Assembly (NCBI RefSeq): GCF_027497495.1
Contig: NZ_CP114205.1
Span: 7,130,001 to 7,194,000 of the forward strand
Direction of reading: 5' to 3'
Source of the DNA: Streptomyces tubercidicus
GTDB lineage: Bacteria > Actinomycetota > Actinomycetes > Streptomycetales > Streptomycetaceae
Length of the DNA stretch: 64,000 bases
The position numbers and the translations under genes were made by a program. The notes beneath the pieces are model-generated. The model worked only from the letters and a program-made list of their open reading frames with translations, searched no databases and was not told where the DNA came from. This document shows, one piece after another, positions 1 through 8,085 of this stretch (the first letter of the stretch is position 1; every line of letters starts with the position of its first letter).

Positions 1-2058
1 CAGGTCGCGGTCAAATGCCTCAAACCACTGGGGCCACGGCATGAACCGTCGTTCCTCCAGGTGCTGCGCGAACGTTTCCGCCGTGAGGCCCGGGTCGCGG
101 CCGCGCTCCAGCACCGCGGTATCACCGTCGTCCATGACTTCGGCGAGGACGACGGCACGCTCTTCATCGTGATGGAGCTGCTCAGCGGCCGTAACCTCAG
201 CCAGCTGGTGGACGACAACCGCCGCCAGCCGCTGCCCGTCCCGGACGTCATCGAGATCGCCGAACAGGTCACGGCCGCGCTGGCCTACACCCATGAACAG
301 GCCGTCGTGCACCGTGATCTGAAACCGGCGAACATCGTCCGGACCGCCGACGGCACGGTCAAGATCTGCGATTTCGGGATCGCCCGGCTCGGCCATGACA
401 TCGGCTTCACCGCCCGCCTCACCGGCACCGGGATCGCCATGGGCAGCCCGCACTACATGTCCCCGGAACAGATCGGTGCCCACGGCGTCGACCACCGCAG
501 CGACCTCTACTCGCTGGGCTGTGTGCTGTACGAGATCGCAACCGGCGTGCCGCCCTTCGACCTGGGCGACGCCTGGGCGGTGCTCGTCGGACACCGCGAC
601 CTGGCGCCGGCAGCGCCCCGTACGCTCCGCCCCGACCTGCCCGAGGCGTACGAGCGGATCATGCTCGAACTCCTCGCCAAGGACCCCGACGACCGGCCCC
701 GGGACGCCGACGAGCTGGGCAAACGCCTCGCCGATGCCCGCCATCCGCAGACCGGCCGGGCCACCCTGCCCGCCGGTTTCGACGCGGTGACGGTCCCCGC
801 CCGGCCGCTGCCCTCCTGGACCCAGGGGATGACGCTCGGCTATCCGGTGGACGCCACCCGTCGGCCGCGGCGCTATCCCGCCGACGGAACCGCCACGGTC
901 CTCACCGGCACCTGGACCGGCGCCACCGACGCGCAGGACGGCGCCTCCCCGGCCGCCGGTATCGCCAGCCCGGCACCGCCGGACGACCGCCGCGCCGCCC
1001 TCGCCGAGCTCGCCGGACGGCACACCGCCGCACTGAACCTCGGCCGGCTGGGCCGCTGGGAGGAGGCCGGTGCGGCGCACCGCGCGCTCGCCGCTGCCCG
1101 CGCGGGACTGCTCGGCGCCGACCACCCCGACACCCTCACCAGCCACCTGGAAACCGGCCATGCGCTGGGCCGTCTCGGCCGGTACTTCGAGGCGCACCAG
1201 ATCTACGCCGAGGTCCTGGCGGGCCGCGAACGCGCGCTGGGCCCGGACCATCCCGACGCGCTGAGCTGCCGTCACCATGTCGCCCGTAACCTTGGCCTGC
1301 TGGGACGGCTGGAGGACTGCCGTGCCATGGCCCAAGAGGTGGCCGCGGCCCGCGCCCGGGTACTGGGCGCACAGCACCCCGACACCCTCGCCACCTGCTG
1401 CGAACTCGCCCACGCCCTGGGCAAGTTGGGCCTGTGGGCGGAGGCGCTGTGCACCTACCAGGAGGTCGCGGCGGCGCGGACCGCCACGCTCGGGCCCGAC
1501 CACGAGGAGACCCTCGCCGCCCGTTACGAGGTCGGCATCGGCCTCGGCCGCCTCGGCCGCAGTGCGGAGGCCCTGGCGCTCTACCGCGATCTGGTGGTGG
1601 ACCGCAGCCGCGCCCAGGGCGCCGACGACCCGGAGACTCTGCGCGCCCGGCACGGTCTCGGCGTCAGCCTGGGCCGCAGGAACCGCTGGCAGGAGGCGCT
1701 GGTGGAGGCCCGTGAGGTGGCCGCGGCCCGCGCCCGGGTACTCGGTCCCGAGCACCCCGACACGCTCGTCAGCCGCCGGGAGACCGCGGTGGCGCTCGGC
1801 TGGCTCGGCCGCTGGAGCGAGGCGCTGGACGTCTACCGCCAGGTCGCCGACGCCCGCGAACGGGTCCTGGGCGCCGCCCATCTCGACGCGCTGGCCAGCC
1901 AGGGCGACCTCGCCCAGTGCCTGGAGCAGCTGGGCCGCCGGGACGAGGCGGCCGCCCTCCAGCGCCGGGTCGCGGCGCTGCACCAGGAGCGCGCCGTGCG
2001 CGGGCGCCGGAAGCGGGACGGCACCTGGTCCGCCGGCCCCCGGGTCAGCCCGGAGTGA
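1..2058 (+). CDS. Serine/threonine protein kinase with C-terminal TPR array (5' partial)
   Basis: The reading frame is open from the first base, so the N-terminus with the Gly-rich loop lies outside the window. The sequence opens inside the kinase fold: VAVK (beta-3 Lys, codon 5), HRDLKPANI (catalytic loop), DFGIARL (Mg-binding Asp) and SPHYMSPEQ (activation segment), as in active Hanks-type kinases. After a Pro/Ala-rich linker of about 80 residues come roughly seven helical repeats of about 42 residues with the recurring LG..HPDTL pattern of TPR_10/TPR_12. No transmembrane helix or PASTA domain is present, so the protein is probably cytosolic. It probably phosphorylates Ser/Thr on partners selected by the TPR array; the partner is unknown. 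The last 14 bases overlap the convergent alpha-galactosidase gene. Confidence 0.9.
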   Translation, partial: QVAVKCLKPLGPRHEPSFLQVLRERFRREARVAAALQHRGITVVHDFGEDDGTLFIVMELLSGRNLSQLVDDNRRQPLPVPDVIEIAEQVTAALAYTHEQAVVHRDLKPANIVRTADGTVKICDFGIARLGHDIGFTARLTGTGIAMGSPHYMSPEQIGAHGVDHRSDLYSLGCVLYEIATGVPPFDLGDAWAVLVGHRDLAPAAPRTLRPDLPEAYERIMLELLAKDPDDRPRDADELGKRLADARHPQTGRATLPAGFDAVTVPARPLPSWTQGMTLGYPVDATRRPRRYPADGTATVLTGTWTGATDAQDGASPAAGIASPAPPDDRRAALAELAGRHTAALNLGRLGRWEEAGAAHRALAAARAGLLGADHPDTLTSHLETGHALGRLGRYFEAHQIYAEVLAGRERALGPDHPDALSCRHHVARNLGLLGRLEDCRAMAQEVAAARARVLGAQHPDTLATCCELAHALGKLGLWAEALCTYQEVAAARTATLGPDHEETLAARYEVGIGLGRLGRSAEALALYRDLVVDRSRAQGADDPETLRARHGLGVSLGRRNRWQEALVEAREVAAARARVLGPEHPDTLVSRRETAVALGWLGRWSEALDVYRQVADARERVLGAAHLDALASQGDLAQCLEQLGRRDEAAALQRRVAALHQERAVRGRRKRDGTWSAGPRVSPE

Positions 2059-3352
2059 CCCGGTAGAGCACGGTGGCGTGCGGCGGCACCTCGCGCGCCA
2101 CGATGTTCCCCGCGCTCTGCGTCCGGCGGCCGGTGACCAGATCGTGCAGCCGGTAGGAGCCGGCCTCCGGCAGCCCGGCCGCGCGGGCCGAGACGGACAG
2201 GGTGCGCGGGGTGCCGCCCGAGTTGAACAGCGCGATCGCCCGGTCGCCGTTCTTCAGTGGCTTGGACAGCACCGCGGAGCCGTCGTCCTGGGTGACGACA
2301 CGCCCCTGGACGCTGAGCGGATCCTGGTCGACGGCGATGACCCGCTCGTTCCCGAGCACCTCGCGCGCCGCCGCGGGCAGCTTGCCCAGATCCGTACTGG
2401 AGATCAGCGGTGCGGCCATCATCGCCCACAGTGACATCTGGCTCTGCATCTCGTGCCGGGTCAGGCCCGTCGCACCGGCCAGCAGAAAGTCCGGATCGTT
2501 CCAGCGCCCCGGCCGCTGGAAGGCCGCCAGCCGGGAGTTGTAGCGGAAGTTGTAGACGATCGAGGACCACTTCACGGCCGGTGTGCTCTTCTGCAGCGCC
2601 ACATCCCGGCCGCCCCGCCACAGATTGCCGAGCTCGGACGACCAGTCGATGACCCGGTGCCAGACGCTGTCCCCGTCGTACTGGAAATAGGCCGGTGCCG
2701 ATACGGAGAAGGTCATCGGGCGGCCGGTGGCGCGAAGCGCGCGGCTCATCTGACCGTACAGATCCCGGAAGGCCGCCTCCTTGCTGTGTCCCGGCGTGAC
2801 CGGCACATTGCAGCCGTCCGCCTTGACGTAGTCCACCTTCCAGCGGGCGAACTGCTCCGCGTCCTGCTGGAAATGCCCCAGGCTGCCCGGGAACTTCTCG
2901 CAGGTGAGCGTGCCGACGTCGGTATAGATCCCGAAGTTCAGCCCCATCCGGTGCAGCTGCTGCCCGAGGTGGGCCATGCCGTGCGGGAACTTCGTCCGGT
3001 CCGCCACCAGCCGGCCCCTGGTGTCGCGCTGTCTGCTCATCCAGCAGTCGTCGAGGGTGACGGTGCGGTAACCCTTCCGGGCCAGCCCCGTTTGGACCAG
3101 CGCCCGCGCGTTGTCAAGGACGATCTTCTCGTTGAGGTCGCACATGTAGTACGACCAGTTGTTCCAGCCCATCGGGGGGTGCGGGGCCAGATTCGGATAC
3201 GCCCCGGCGGCGCGCGGGGCGCCTGCGGCACGGGCCGGATCGGGGCTGGCGGAGGCCGGCGCGGTCGCCGCGAGCAGCCCGGCCGAGCAGGCGGCGACGG
3301 CGGTCAGTCCGGCGACGGTGCGGCCGAGGCGGGGTACCGGCGGATGGGACAC
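2045..3352 (-). CDS. Secreted alpha-galactosidase, glycoside hydrolase family 27
   Basis: A 435-residue protein with a Sec signal peptide (RxxG start, hydrophobic AGLTAVAACSAGLLAATAP, then ASAS). The mature part begins LAPHPPMGWNNWSYY, the hallmark opening of the GH27 (beta/alpha)8 barrel. VDYVKADGC carries the predicted nucleophile Asp and RWNDPDFLLAG the acid/base Asp. A C-terminal beta-sandwich follows and there is no carbohydrate-binding module. The family hydrolyses terminal alpha-1,6-galactose from oligosaccharides and galactomannan outside the cell. The GTG start at 3352 is preceded by a GAGGTG ribosome site. Its 3' end overlaps the kinase gene on the other strand. It has no sugar transporter or regulator beside it. 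Confidence 0.9.
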   Translation of the reverse strand: MSHPPVPRLGRTVAGLTAVAACSAGLLAATAPASASPDPARAAGAPRAAGAYPNLAPHPPMGWNNWSYYMCDLNEKIVLDNARALVQTGLARKGYRTVTLDDCWMSRQRDTRGRLVADRTKFPHGMAHLGQQLHRMGLNFGIYTDVGTLTCEKFPGSLGHFQQDAEQFARWKVDYVKADGCNVPVTPGHSKEAAFRDLYGQMSRALRATGRPMTFSVSAPAYFQYDGDSVWHRVIDWSSELGNLWRGGRDVALQKSTPAVKWSSIVYNFRYNSRLAAFQRPGRWNDPDFLLAGATGLTRHEMQSQMSLWAMMAAPLISSTDLGKLPAAAREVLGNERVIAVDQDPLSVQGRVVTQDDGSAVLSKPLKNGDRAIALFNSGGTPRTLSVSARAAGLPEAGSYRLHDLVTGRRTQSAGNIVAREVPPHATVLYRVTPG

Positions 3353-3531
3353 GGGTCACCTCACGGATGGGCGGGACGGCCCGCGGAGCGGACGGCGCAA
3401 GCGGTGCCGGGTCGGAGCACGGCCGGACGCTAGGAGCAGCCCTTGGCCCGGTCAAGAAGCCGCACCGGCCCGGGGAGAGGTTTCAGCCGCCTGCACCTGG
3501 CGACCGGGATCACCGCGTGCTACCAAGGGGC

Positions 3532-5100
3532 ATGCCGGAACGGACTTCGTATGACGCGGTCATCGTCGGTGGCGGGCACAACGGACTGGTGGCCGCCGCC
3601 TATCTCGCACGCGCCGGGCGCAGCGTGCTGGTGCTGGAGCGGCTGGACCACACCGGTGGTGCCGCCGTGTCGACCCGGGCGTTCACCGGGATCGACGCCC
3701 GGCTGTCCCGCTACTCCTACCTCGTCAGCCTGCTGCCGCCGAAGATCGTGCAGGACCTCGGGCTGCGGTTCGCGGTCCGTAAACGCACCGTCTCCTCCTA
3801 CACCCCCGCCGTACGCGACGGCCGCCCCACCGGGCTCCTGGTCGGCGGCGGGGAGGCCAGGACCCGTACCGCATTCGCCGAACTCACCGGCTCCGAGCGC
3901 GAGTTCACCGCCTGGCAGCGCTTCTACGGCACCACGGCGCGGCTGGCCGAGCGGGTCTTCCCCACGCTGACCGAGCCGCTGCCCACCCGCGCCGAACTCC
4001 GCGCGCGGATCGATGACGACGCCACATGGGACGCCCTGTTCGAACGCCCCCTGGGCGAGGTGGTCGAGGAGACCTTCACCGATGACCTGGTCCGCGGGGT
4101 GGTGCTCACCGACGCCCTGATCGGCACCTTCGCCACCGCGCACGACGAGTCGCTGCGCCAGAACCGCTGCTTCCTCTACCACGTCATCGGCGGCGGCACC
4201 GGCGACTGGGACGTGCCGATCGGCGGGATGGGCGCCCTCACCGACGCGCTGGCCGACGCCGCCCGCCGGGCCGGGGCGGAGATCGTCACCGACTGTGCGG
4301 TGACCGGTATCGCGACGGACGGCCGGACCGCGGAGGTGACCTGCGACCAGGGCACCGTCGGCGCCCGCCGGGTCCTGGTCAACGCCGCACCACGGGAGCT
4401 GGCCCGTCTCCTGGGCGAGGCGCCGCCGCCACCGGCCGAGGGTGCCCAGCTCAAGGTCAATATGCTGCTCACCCGGCTGCCGCGCCTGCGGGACACCCGG
4501 GTGGACCCACGCGAGGCGTTCTCCGGCACCTTCCATATCGCCGAGGGCTACCGCCAGCTGGAGGACGCCTACCAGCAGGCCGCGTCCGGCGGTCTGCCCG
4601 CCTCCCCGCCCTCCGAGATCTACTGCCACTCCCTCACCGACCCCTCCATCCTCGGCGCCGACCTGGTCCGCCAGGGCTACCAGACGCTCACCCTGTTCGG
4701 TCTGCACGCCCCCGCGCGCCTGTTCACCGCCGATACCGCCGACCACGCAGCCACCCGCGACCGCCTCCTGGCGGCCACCCTCGCCGAACTCGACACCCAC
4801 CTCGCCGAACCCCTCGCCGACTGCCTGGCCCACGACGCCGACGGCCGCCCCTGCATCGAGGCCCGGTCCCCCCTGGACCTGGACCGTGAACTGGGCCTGC
4901 CCGGCGGCAACATCTTCCACCGCGATCTGGCCTTCCCGTACGCGGAGGCCGAGGCCCCCGGGGACACCGCCGCGGCCCGCTGGGGTGTGGCGACCACCCG
5001 CTCCAACGTCCTGCTGTGCGGTGCGGGCGCGCCCCGTGGTGGGGGAGTGAGCGGTATCCCGGGCCACAACGCGGCGATGGCGGTGCTGGAGGAGGGGTGA
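3532..5100 (+). CDS. FAD-dependent oxidoreductase, phytoene desaturase (CrtI)-like
   Basis: 522 residues from the ATG at 3532; the frame is open further upstream but that stretch is low-complexity and the FAD motif begins only 8 residues after this start. The N-terminal dinucleotide-binding motif is AVIVGGGHNGLVAAAYLA followed by the VLVLE acid. The C-terminal FAD-closing segment is LLCGAGAPRGGGVSGIPG, where carotenoid and amine oxidoreductases have it. The family oxidises polyprenoid or related substrates, but no phytoene synthase or other carotenoid gene is nearby, so a carotenoid role is not supported. Its position before a flavin-dependent monooxygenase and acyl-CoA synthetases fits a catabolic or lipid-modifying role. 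Substrate unknown. Confidence 0.8.
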   Translation: MPERTSYDAVIVGGGHNGLVAAAYLARAGRSVLVLERLDHTGGAAVSTRAFTGIDARLSRYSYLVSLLPPKIVQDLGLRFAVRKRTVSSYTPAVRDGRPTGLLVGGGEARTRTAFAELTGSEREFTAWQRFYGTTARLAERVFPTLTEPLPTRAELRARIDDDATWDALFERPLGEVVEETFTDDLVRGVVLTDALIGTFATAHDESLRQNRCFLYHVIGGGTGDWDVPIGGMGALTDALADAARRAGAEIVTDCAVTGIATDGRTAEVTCDQGTVGARRVLVNAAPRELARLLGEAPPPPAEGAQLKVNMLLTRLPRLRDTRVDPREAFSGTFHIAEGYRQLEDAYQQAASGGLPASPPSEIYCHSLTDPSILGADLVRQGYQTLTLFGLHAPARLFTADTADHAATRDRLLAATLAELDTHLAEPLADCLAHDADGRPCIEARSPLDLDRELGLPGGNIFHRDLAFPYAEAEAPGDTAAARWGVATTRSNVLLCGAGAPRGGGVSGIPGHNAAMAVLEEG

Positions 5101-5149
5101 GGGGCGAGCCGTCCCACGCGGAGGGGCAAGTGCCGTAGCAGCGCAAGTT

Positions 5150-5166
5150 TCTGACGCTGCATCAGA
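5150..5166. promoter_or_regulatory. Dyad operator candidate TCTGA-N7-TCAGA upstream of the flavoprotein/acyl-CoA synthetase pair
   Basis: TCTGACGCTGCATCAGA lies 43 bases before the ATG at 5209. The wider form is TTTCTGA-N7-TCAGAAA (5148-5168), a perfect 7-bp inverted repeat. A closely matching 17-mer occurs at 16942-16958 in the other catabolic promoter of this window. TetR-family repressors commonly bind such dyads; the cognate regulator is not identified. Confidence 0.55.
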
Positions 5167-5208
5167 AAATCTCTTCCCTCGTACGGCCCGCTGCGGCATC
5201 CTGCGCCC

Positions 5209-6336
5209 ATGCAGACGGAGCTGAGCAACACGCTGGGAGCCGAGCACGCCGTCTTCGGGTTCACACCGTTCCCCGCGGTCGCCGCGGCGATCACCCGGGC
5301 CGGCGGGTTCGGGGTGCTCGGGGCGGTCCGCTACACCGCACCGGACGAACTGGCGCGTGACCTCGACTGGATGCAGGAGCACACCGACGGGCTGCCGTAC
5401 GGGCTCGATGTGGTGATGCCCGCCAAGAAGGTGGCAGGCGTCAGCGAGGCCGAGGTCGAAGCGATGATCCCCGAGGGGCACCGCCGCTTCGTCGCCGAAC
5501 TACTGGAGAAGCACCGGGTACCCGCGCTCGCGGCGGGCGAGGCGTCCGGCTGGCGGATCACCGGATGGATGGAGGAGGTCGCCCGCACCCAGCTCGATGT
5601 GGCCTTCGACTATCCGATCAAGCTGCTCGCCAACGCCCTCGGATCGCCGCCCGCCGATGTCATCCGGCGCGCCCACGACCACGGCGTCCTCGTCGCCGCG
5701 CTGGCCGGCAGCCCACGGCACGCCCGGCACCACAAGGACGCCGGTATCGACATCGTCGTCGCCCAGGGGTACGAGGCGGGCGGGCACACCGGCGAGATCG
5801 CCACCATGGTGCTCACCCCGGAGGTCGTGGCCGCCGTCGACCCGCTGCCGGTGCTCGCCGCGGGCGGTATCGGCACCGGCGAGCAGATCGCCGCCGGGCT
5901 CGCCCTCGGCGCGCAGGGCGTCTGGCTGGGCTCGCTGTGGCTGACCACCGAGGAGGCCCAGCTGCACTCCCGGCGGCTGACCGCGAAACTGCTCGCCGCG
6001 GGCCCGGAGGACACCGTCCGCTCCCGCGCCCTGACCGGCAAACCCGCCCGCCAGCTGCGCACCGAGTGGACCGACGCCTGGGACGACCCGAGCGGCCCCG
6101 GCACCCTCCCGATGCCGTTGCAGGGCCTGCTGGTCGCCGAGGCCAACTCCCGTATCCAGCGGCATGAGATCGAGCCGCTGCTGGGTACGCCGGTCGGCCA
6201 GATCGTCGGCCGGATGAACAGCGAGCGCAGCGTCCAGGCCGTCTTCGACGAGCTGACCCGCGGCTTCGAGCGGGCCATCGACCGGATCAACCGCATCGCC
6301 GGACGCGCAGGAACCCGAGGAGGGACAGCGGAATGA
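5209..6336 (+). CDS. Nitronate monooxygenase-type FMN flavoprotein
   Basis: 375 residues, the usual length for the 2-nitropropane dioxygenase/nitronate monooxygenase family. The TIM-barrel flavin pocket shows AQGYEAGGHTGEIATMV (phosphate-binding loop and catalytic His region) and AGGIGTGEQIAAGLALGAQG near residue 220. The family oxidises alkyl nitronates, but many actinobacterial members sit in lipid or steroid catabolic loci and act as NAD(P)H-dependent FMN oxidoreductases, which is as likely here. The next gene starts inside its stop codon (ATGA at 6333), so it is translationally coupled to an acyl-CoA synthetase. A dyad upstream probably controls the pair. Confidence 0.8.
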   Translation: MQTELSNTLGAEHAVFGFTPFPAVAAAITRAGGFGVLGAVRYTAPDELARDLDWMQEHTDGLPYGLDVVMPAKKVAGVSEAEVEAMIPEGHRRFVAELLEKHRVPALAAGEASGWRITGWMEEVARTQLDVAFDYPIKLLANALGSPPADVIRRAHDHGVLVAALAGSPRHARHHKDAGIDIVVAQGYEAGGHTGEIATMVLTPEVVAAVDPLPVLAAGGIGTGEQIAAGLALGAQGVWLGSLWLTTEEAQLHSRRLTAKLLAAGPEDTVRSRALTGKPARQLRTEWTDAWDDPSGPGTLPMPLQGLLVAEANSRIQRHEIEPLLGTPVGQIVGRMNSERSVQAVFDELTRGFERAIDRINRIAGRAGTRGGTAE

Positions 6337-7913
6337 GCGAGGAGGACAGCGGTATGAGCAAGGACTCCCCACCGCCCAACGGCTTCTGGGCGCAGGCCGC
6401 CGCCGACCCCGGCCGTACGGTCCTGATCACCCCGGACGGCGAGGAGTGGACCGCGGGCCGGCTGCACGCCGCTAGCAACCGGCTGGTGCACGGGCTGCGC
6501 GCGGCGGGTCTGACGCGCGGCGACGCCTTCGCCGTGGTCCTCCCCAACGGCGTCGAGTTCCTCACCGCCTACCTCGCCGCGTCCCAGGCCGGTTTCTACC
6601 TCGTCCCCGTCAACCACCACCTGGTCGGCCCGGAGATCGCGTGGATCGTGGCCGACTCCGGGGCGAAGGTGCTGATCGCGCACGAACGGTTCGCGGAGGC
6701 GGCCCGGCAGGCCGCGGACGAGGCGCGGCTGCCCGCGTCCCACCGCTACGCCGCCGGCCGGATCGACGGCTTCCGGCCGTACGGGCAACTCCTCGACGGG
6801 CAGCCGGAGTCCGCGCCCGCCGACCGCACCCTGGGCTGGGTCATGAACTACACCTCGGGCACCACCGGACGCCCGCGCGGCATCCGCCGCCCGCTGCCCG
6901 GCACCCCGCCCGAGGACTCCTACCTCGGCGGATTCCTGGCCATCTTCGGCATCAAACCGTTCGACGACAACGTCCATCTGGTCTGCTCGCCGCTCTACCA
7001 CACGGCCGTCCTGCAATTCGCCGGTGCCTCACTGCACATCGGCCACCGCCTCGTCCTGATGGACAAGTGGACCCCGCAGCGCATGCTCGCCCTGATGGAC
7101 GAGCAGCGCTGCACCCACACCCATATGGTGCCCACCCAGTTCCACCGGCTGCTCGCCCTGCCGCCGGAGACCCGCGCCGCCTACGACGTGAGCGCGATGC
7201 GGCATGCCATCCATGGCGCCGCGCCCTGCCCCGACCACGTCAAACGCGCGATGATCGGCTGGTGGGGCGACTGCGTCGAGGAGTACTACGCGGCGAGCGA
7301 GGGCGGCGGCGCCTTCGCGACCGCCGAGGACTGGCTCAAGAAGCCCGGAACGGTCGGCAGGGCCTGGCCGATCAGCGAACTGGCCGTCTTCGACGACGAC
7401 GGCAACCGGCTGCCCGCGGGCGAACTCGGCACCGTCTACCTGAAGATGAACACCGGCGGCTTCCGCTACCACAAGGACGAGGGCAAGACCCGGCAGAACC
7501 GGATCGGCGACTTCTTCACCGTCGGCGACCTCGGCTACCTCGACGAGGACGGCTATCTCTTCCTCCGCGACCGCAAGATCGACATGATCATCTCCGGTGG
7601 GGTGAACATCTACCCCGCCGAGATCGAATCCGCCCTGCTCAGCCACCCTGCGGTCGCCGACGCGGCGGCCTTCGGCATCCCGCACGACGACTGGGGCGAG
7701 GAGGTCAAGGCCGTCGTCGAACCCGCCGAGGGCCATCCGCCGTCGTCCGCACTGGCCGCGGAGATCCTGGACCACTGCGCACGTCAGCTGGCCGGCTACA
7801 AGCGGCCCAAGTCGCTCGACTTCATCGCCGACATGCCGCGCGACCCCAACGGCAAGCTCTACAAGCGCCGGCTGCGGGAACCGTATTGGGAGGGCAGGGA
7901 GCGCGCTCTGTAG
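6333..7913 (+). CDS. AMP-forming acyl-CoA synthetase (ANL superfamily), first copy
   Basis: 526 residues. Core motifs are the P-loop YTSGTTGRPRGIRRP (near residue 175), the adenylation motif YYAASEGGG, the hinge region KIDMIISGGVNIYPAEIE and the C-terminal catalytic Lys in DPNGKLYKRRL. It activates a carboxylic acid to an acyl-adenylate and then to the CoA thioester in the cytosol; chain specificity cannot be read. Two starts have good ribosome sites: ATG 6333 (GGAGGG, overlapping the previous stop) and ATG 6354 (GAGGAGGA). I chose 6333 because of coupling. Its last codons form one copy of a 15-bp direct repeat found again 48 bases downstream. Confidence 0.87.
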   Translation: MSEEDSGMSKDSPPPNGFWAQAAADPGRTVLITPDGEEWTAGRLHAASNRLVHGLRAAGLTRGDAFAVVLPNGVEFLTAYLAASQAGFYLVPVNHHLVGPEIAWIVADSGAKVLIAHERFAEAARQAADEARLPASHRYAAGRIDGFRPYGQLLDGQPESAPADRTLGWVMNYTSGTTGRPRGIRRPLPGTPPEDSYLGGFLAIFGIKPFDDNVHLVCSPLYHTAVLQFAGASLHIGHRLVLMDKWTPQRMLALMDEQRCTHTHMVPTQFHRLLALPPETRAAYDVSAMRHAIHGAAPCPDHVKRAMIGWWGDCVEEYYAASEGGGAFATAEDWLKKPGTVGRAWPISELAVFDDDGNRLPAGELGTVYLKMNTGGFRYHKDEGKTRQNRIGDFFTVGDLGYLDEDGYLFLRDRKIDMIISGGVNIYPAEIESALLSHPAVADAAAFGIPHDDWGEEVKAVVEPAEGHPPSSALAAEILDHCARQLAGYKRPKSLDFIADMPRDPNGKLYKRRLREPYWEGRERAL

Positions 7914-7964
7914 GAGGGCGGGGACCGTGCCCTGTTACAGGGCTTGGAGCGCGCTCTGTAACAG
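7898..7964. repeat. Nested short dyads and a 15-bp direct repeat between two acyl-CoA synthetase genes
   Basis: GGAGCGCGCTCTGTA occurs at 7898-7912, spanning the stop codon, and again at 7946-7960. Between them is the perfect palindrome GCCCTGTTACAGGGC (7929-7943). CTGTTACAG (7932-7940) and CTGTAACAG (7956-7964) are two 9-bp palindromes about one pair of helical turns apart. They may be an operator pair for the downstream gene or a weak terminator; nothing else supports either reading. Confidence 0.4.
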
Positions 7965-8050
7965 GCGCACGCCGCGTGCCCGTATGGCGGACGGCGGCCG
8001 GTCCGGCTTCCGGGACCGGCCGCCCTCGCCGGACTCTCCGCCCCGGTGCC

Positions 8051-8079
8051 TTGACCCGCGGTGGGGCGCGGCCCAGGAT
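8051..8079 (+). promoter_or_regulatory. Leaderless promoter of the second acyl-CoA synthetase gene
   Basis: TTGACC (8051-8056), a 17-bp spacer and CAGGAT (8074-8079) end six bases before the ATG at 8086. Transcription would therefore start at or next to the A of the start codon, and no ribosome site is visible. This supports 8086 as the start even though the frame is open upstream. Confidence 0.6.
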
Positions 8080-8085
8080 CGCGCC

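Noticed and set aside
3532..5100. Carotenoid biosynthesis cluster suggested by a CrtI-like oxidoreductase
   Set aside because: No phytoene synthase, GGPP synthase or cyclase is near. Neighbours are acyl-CoA enzymes.
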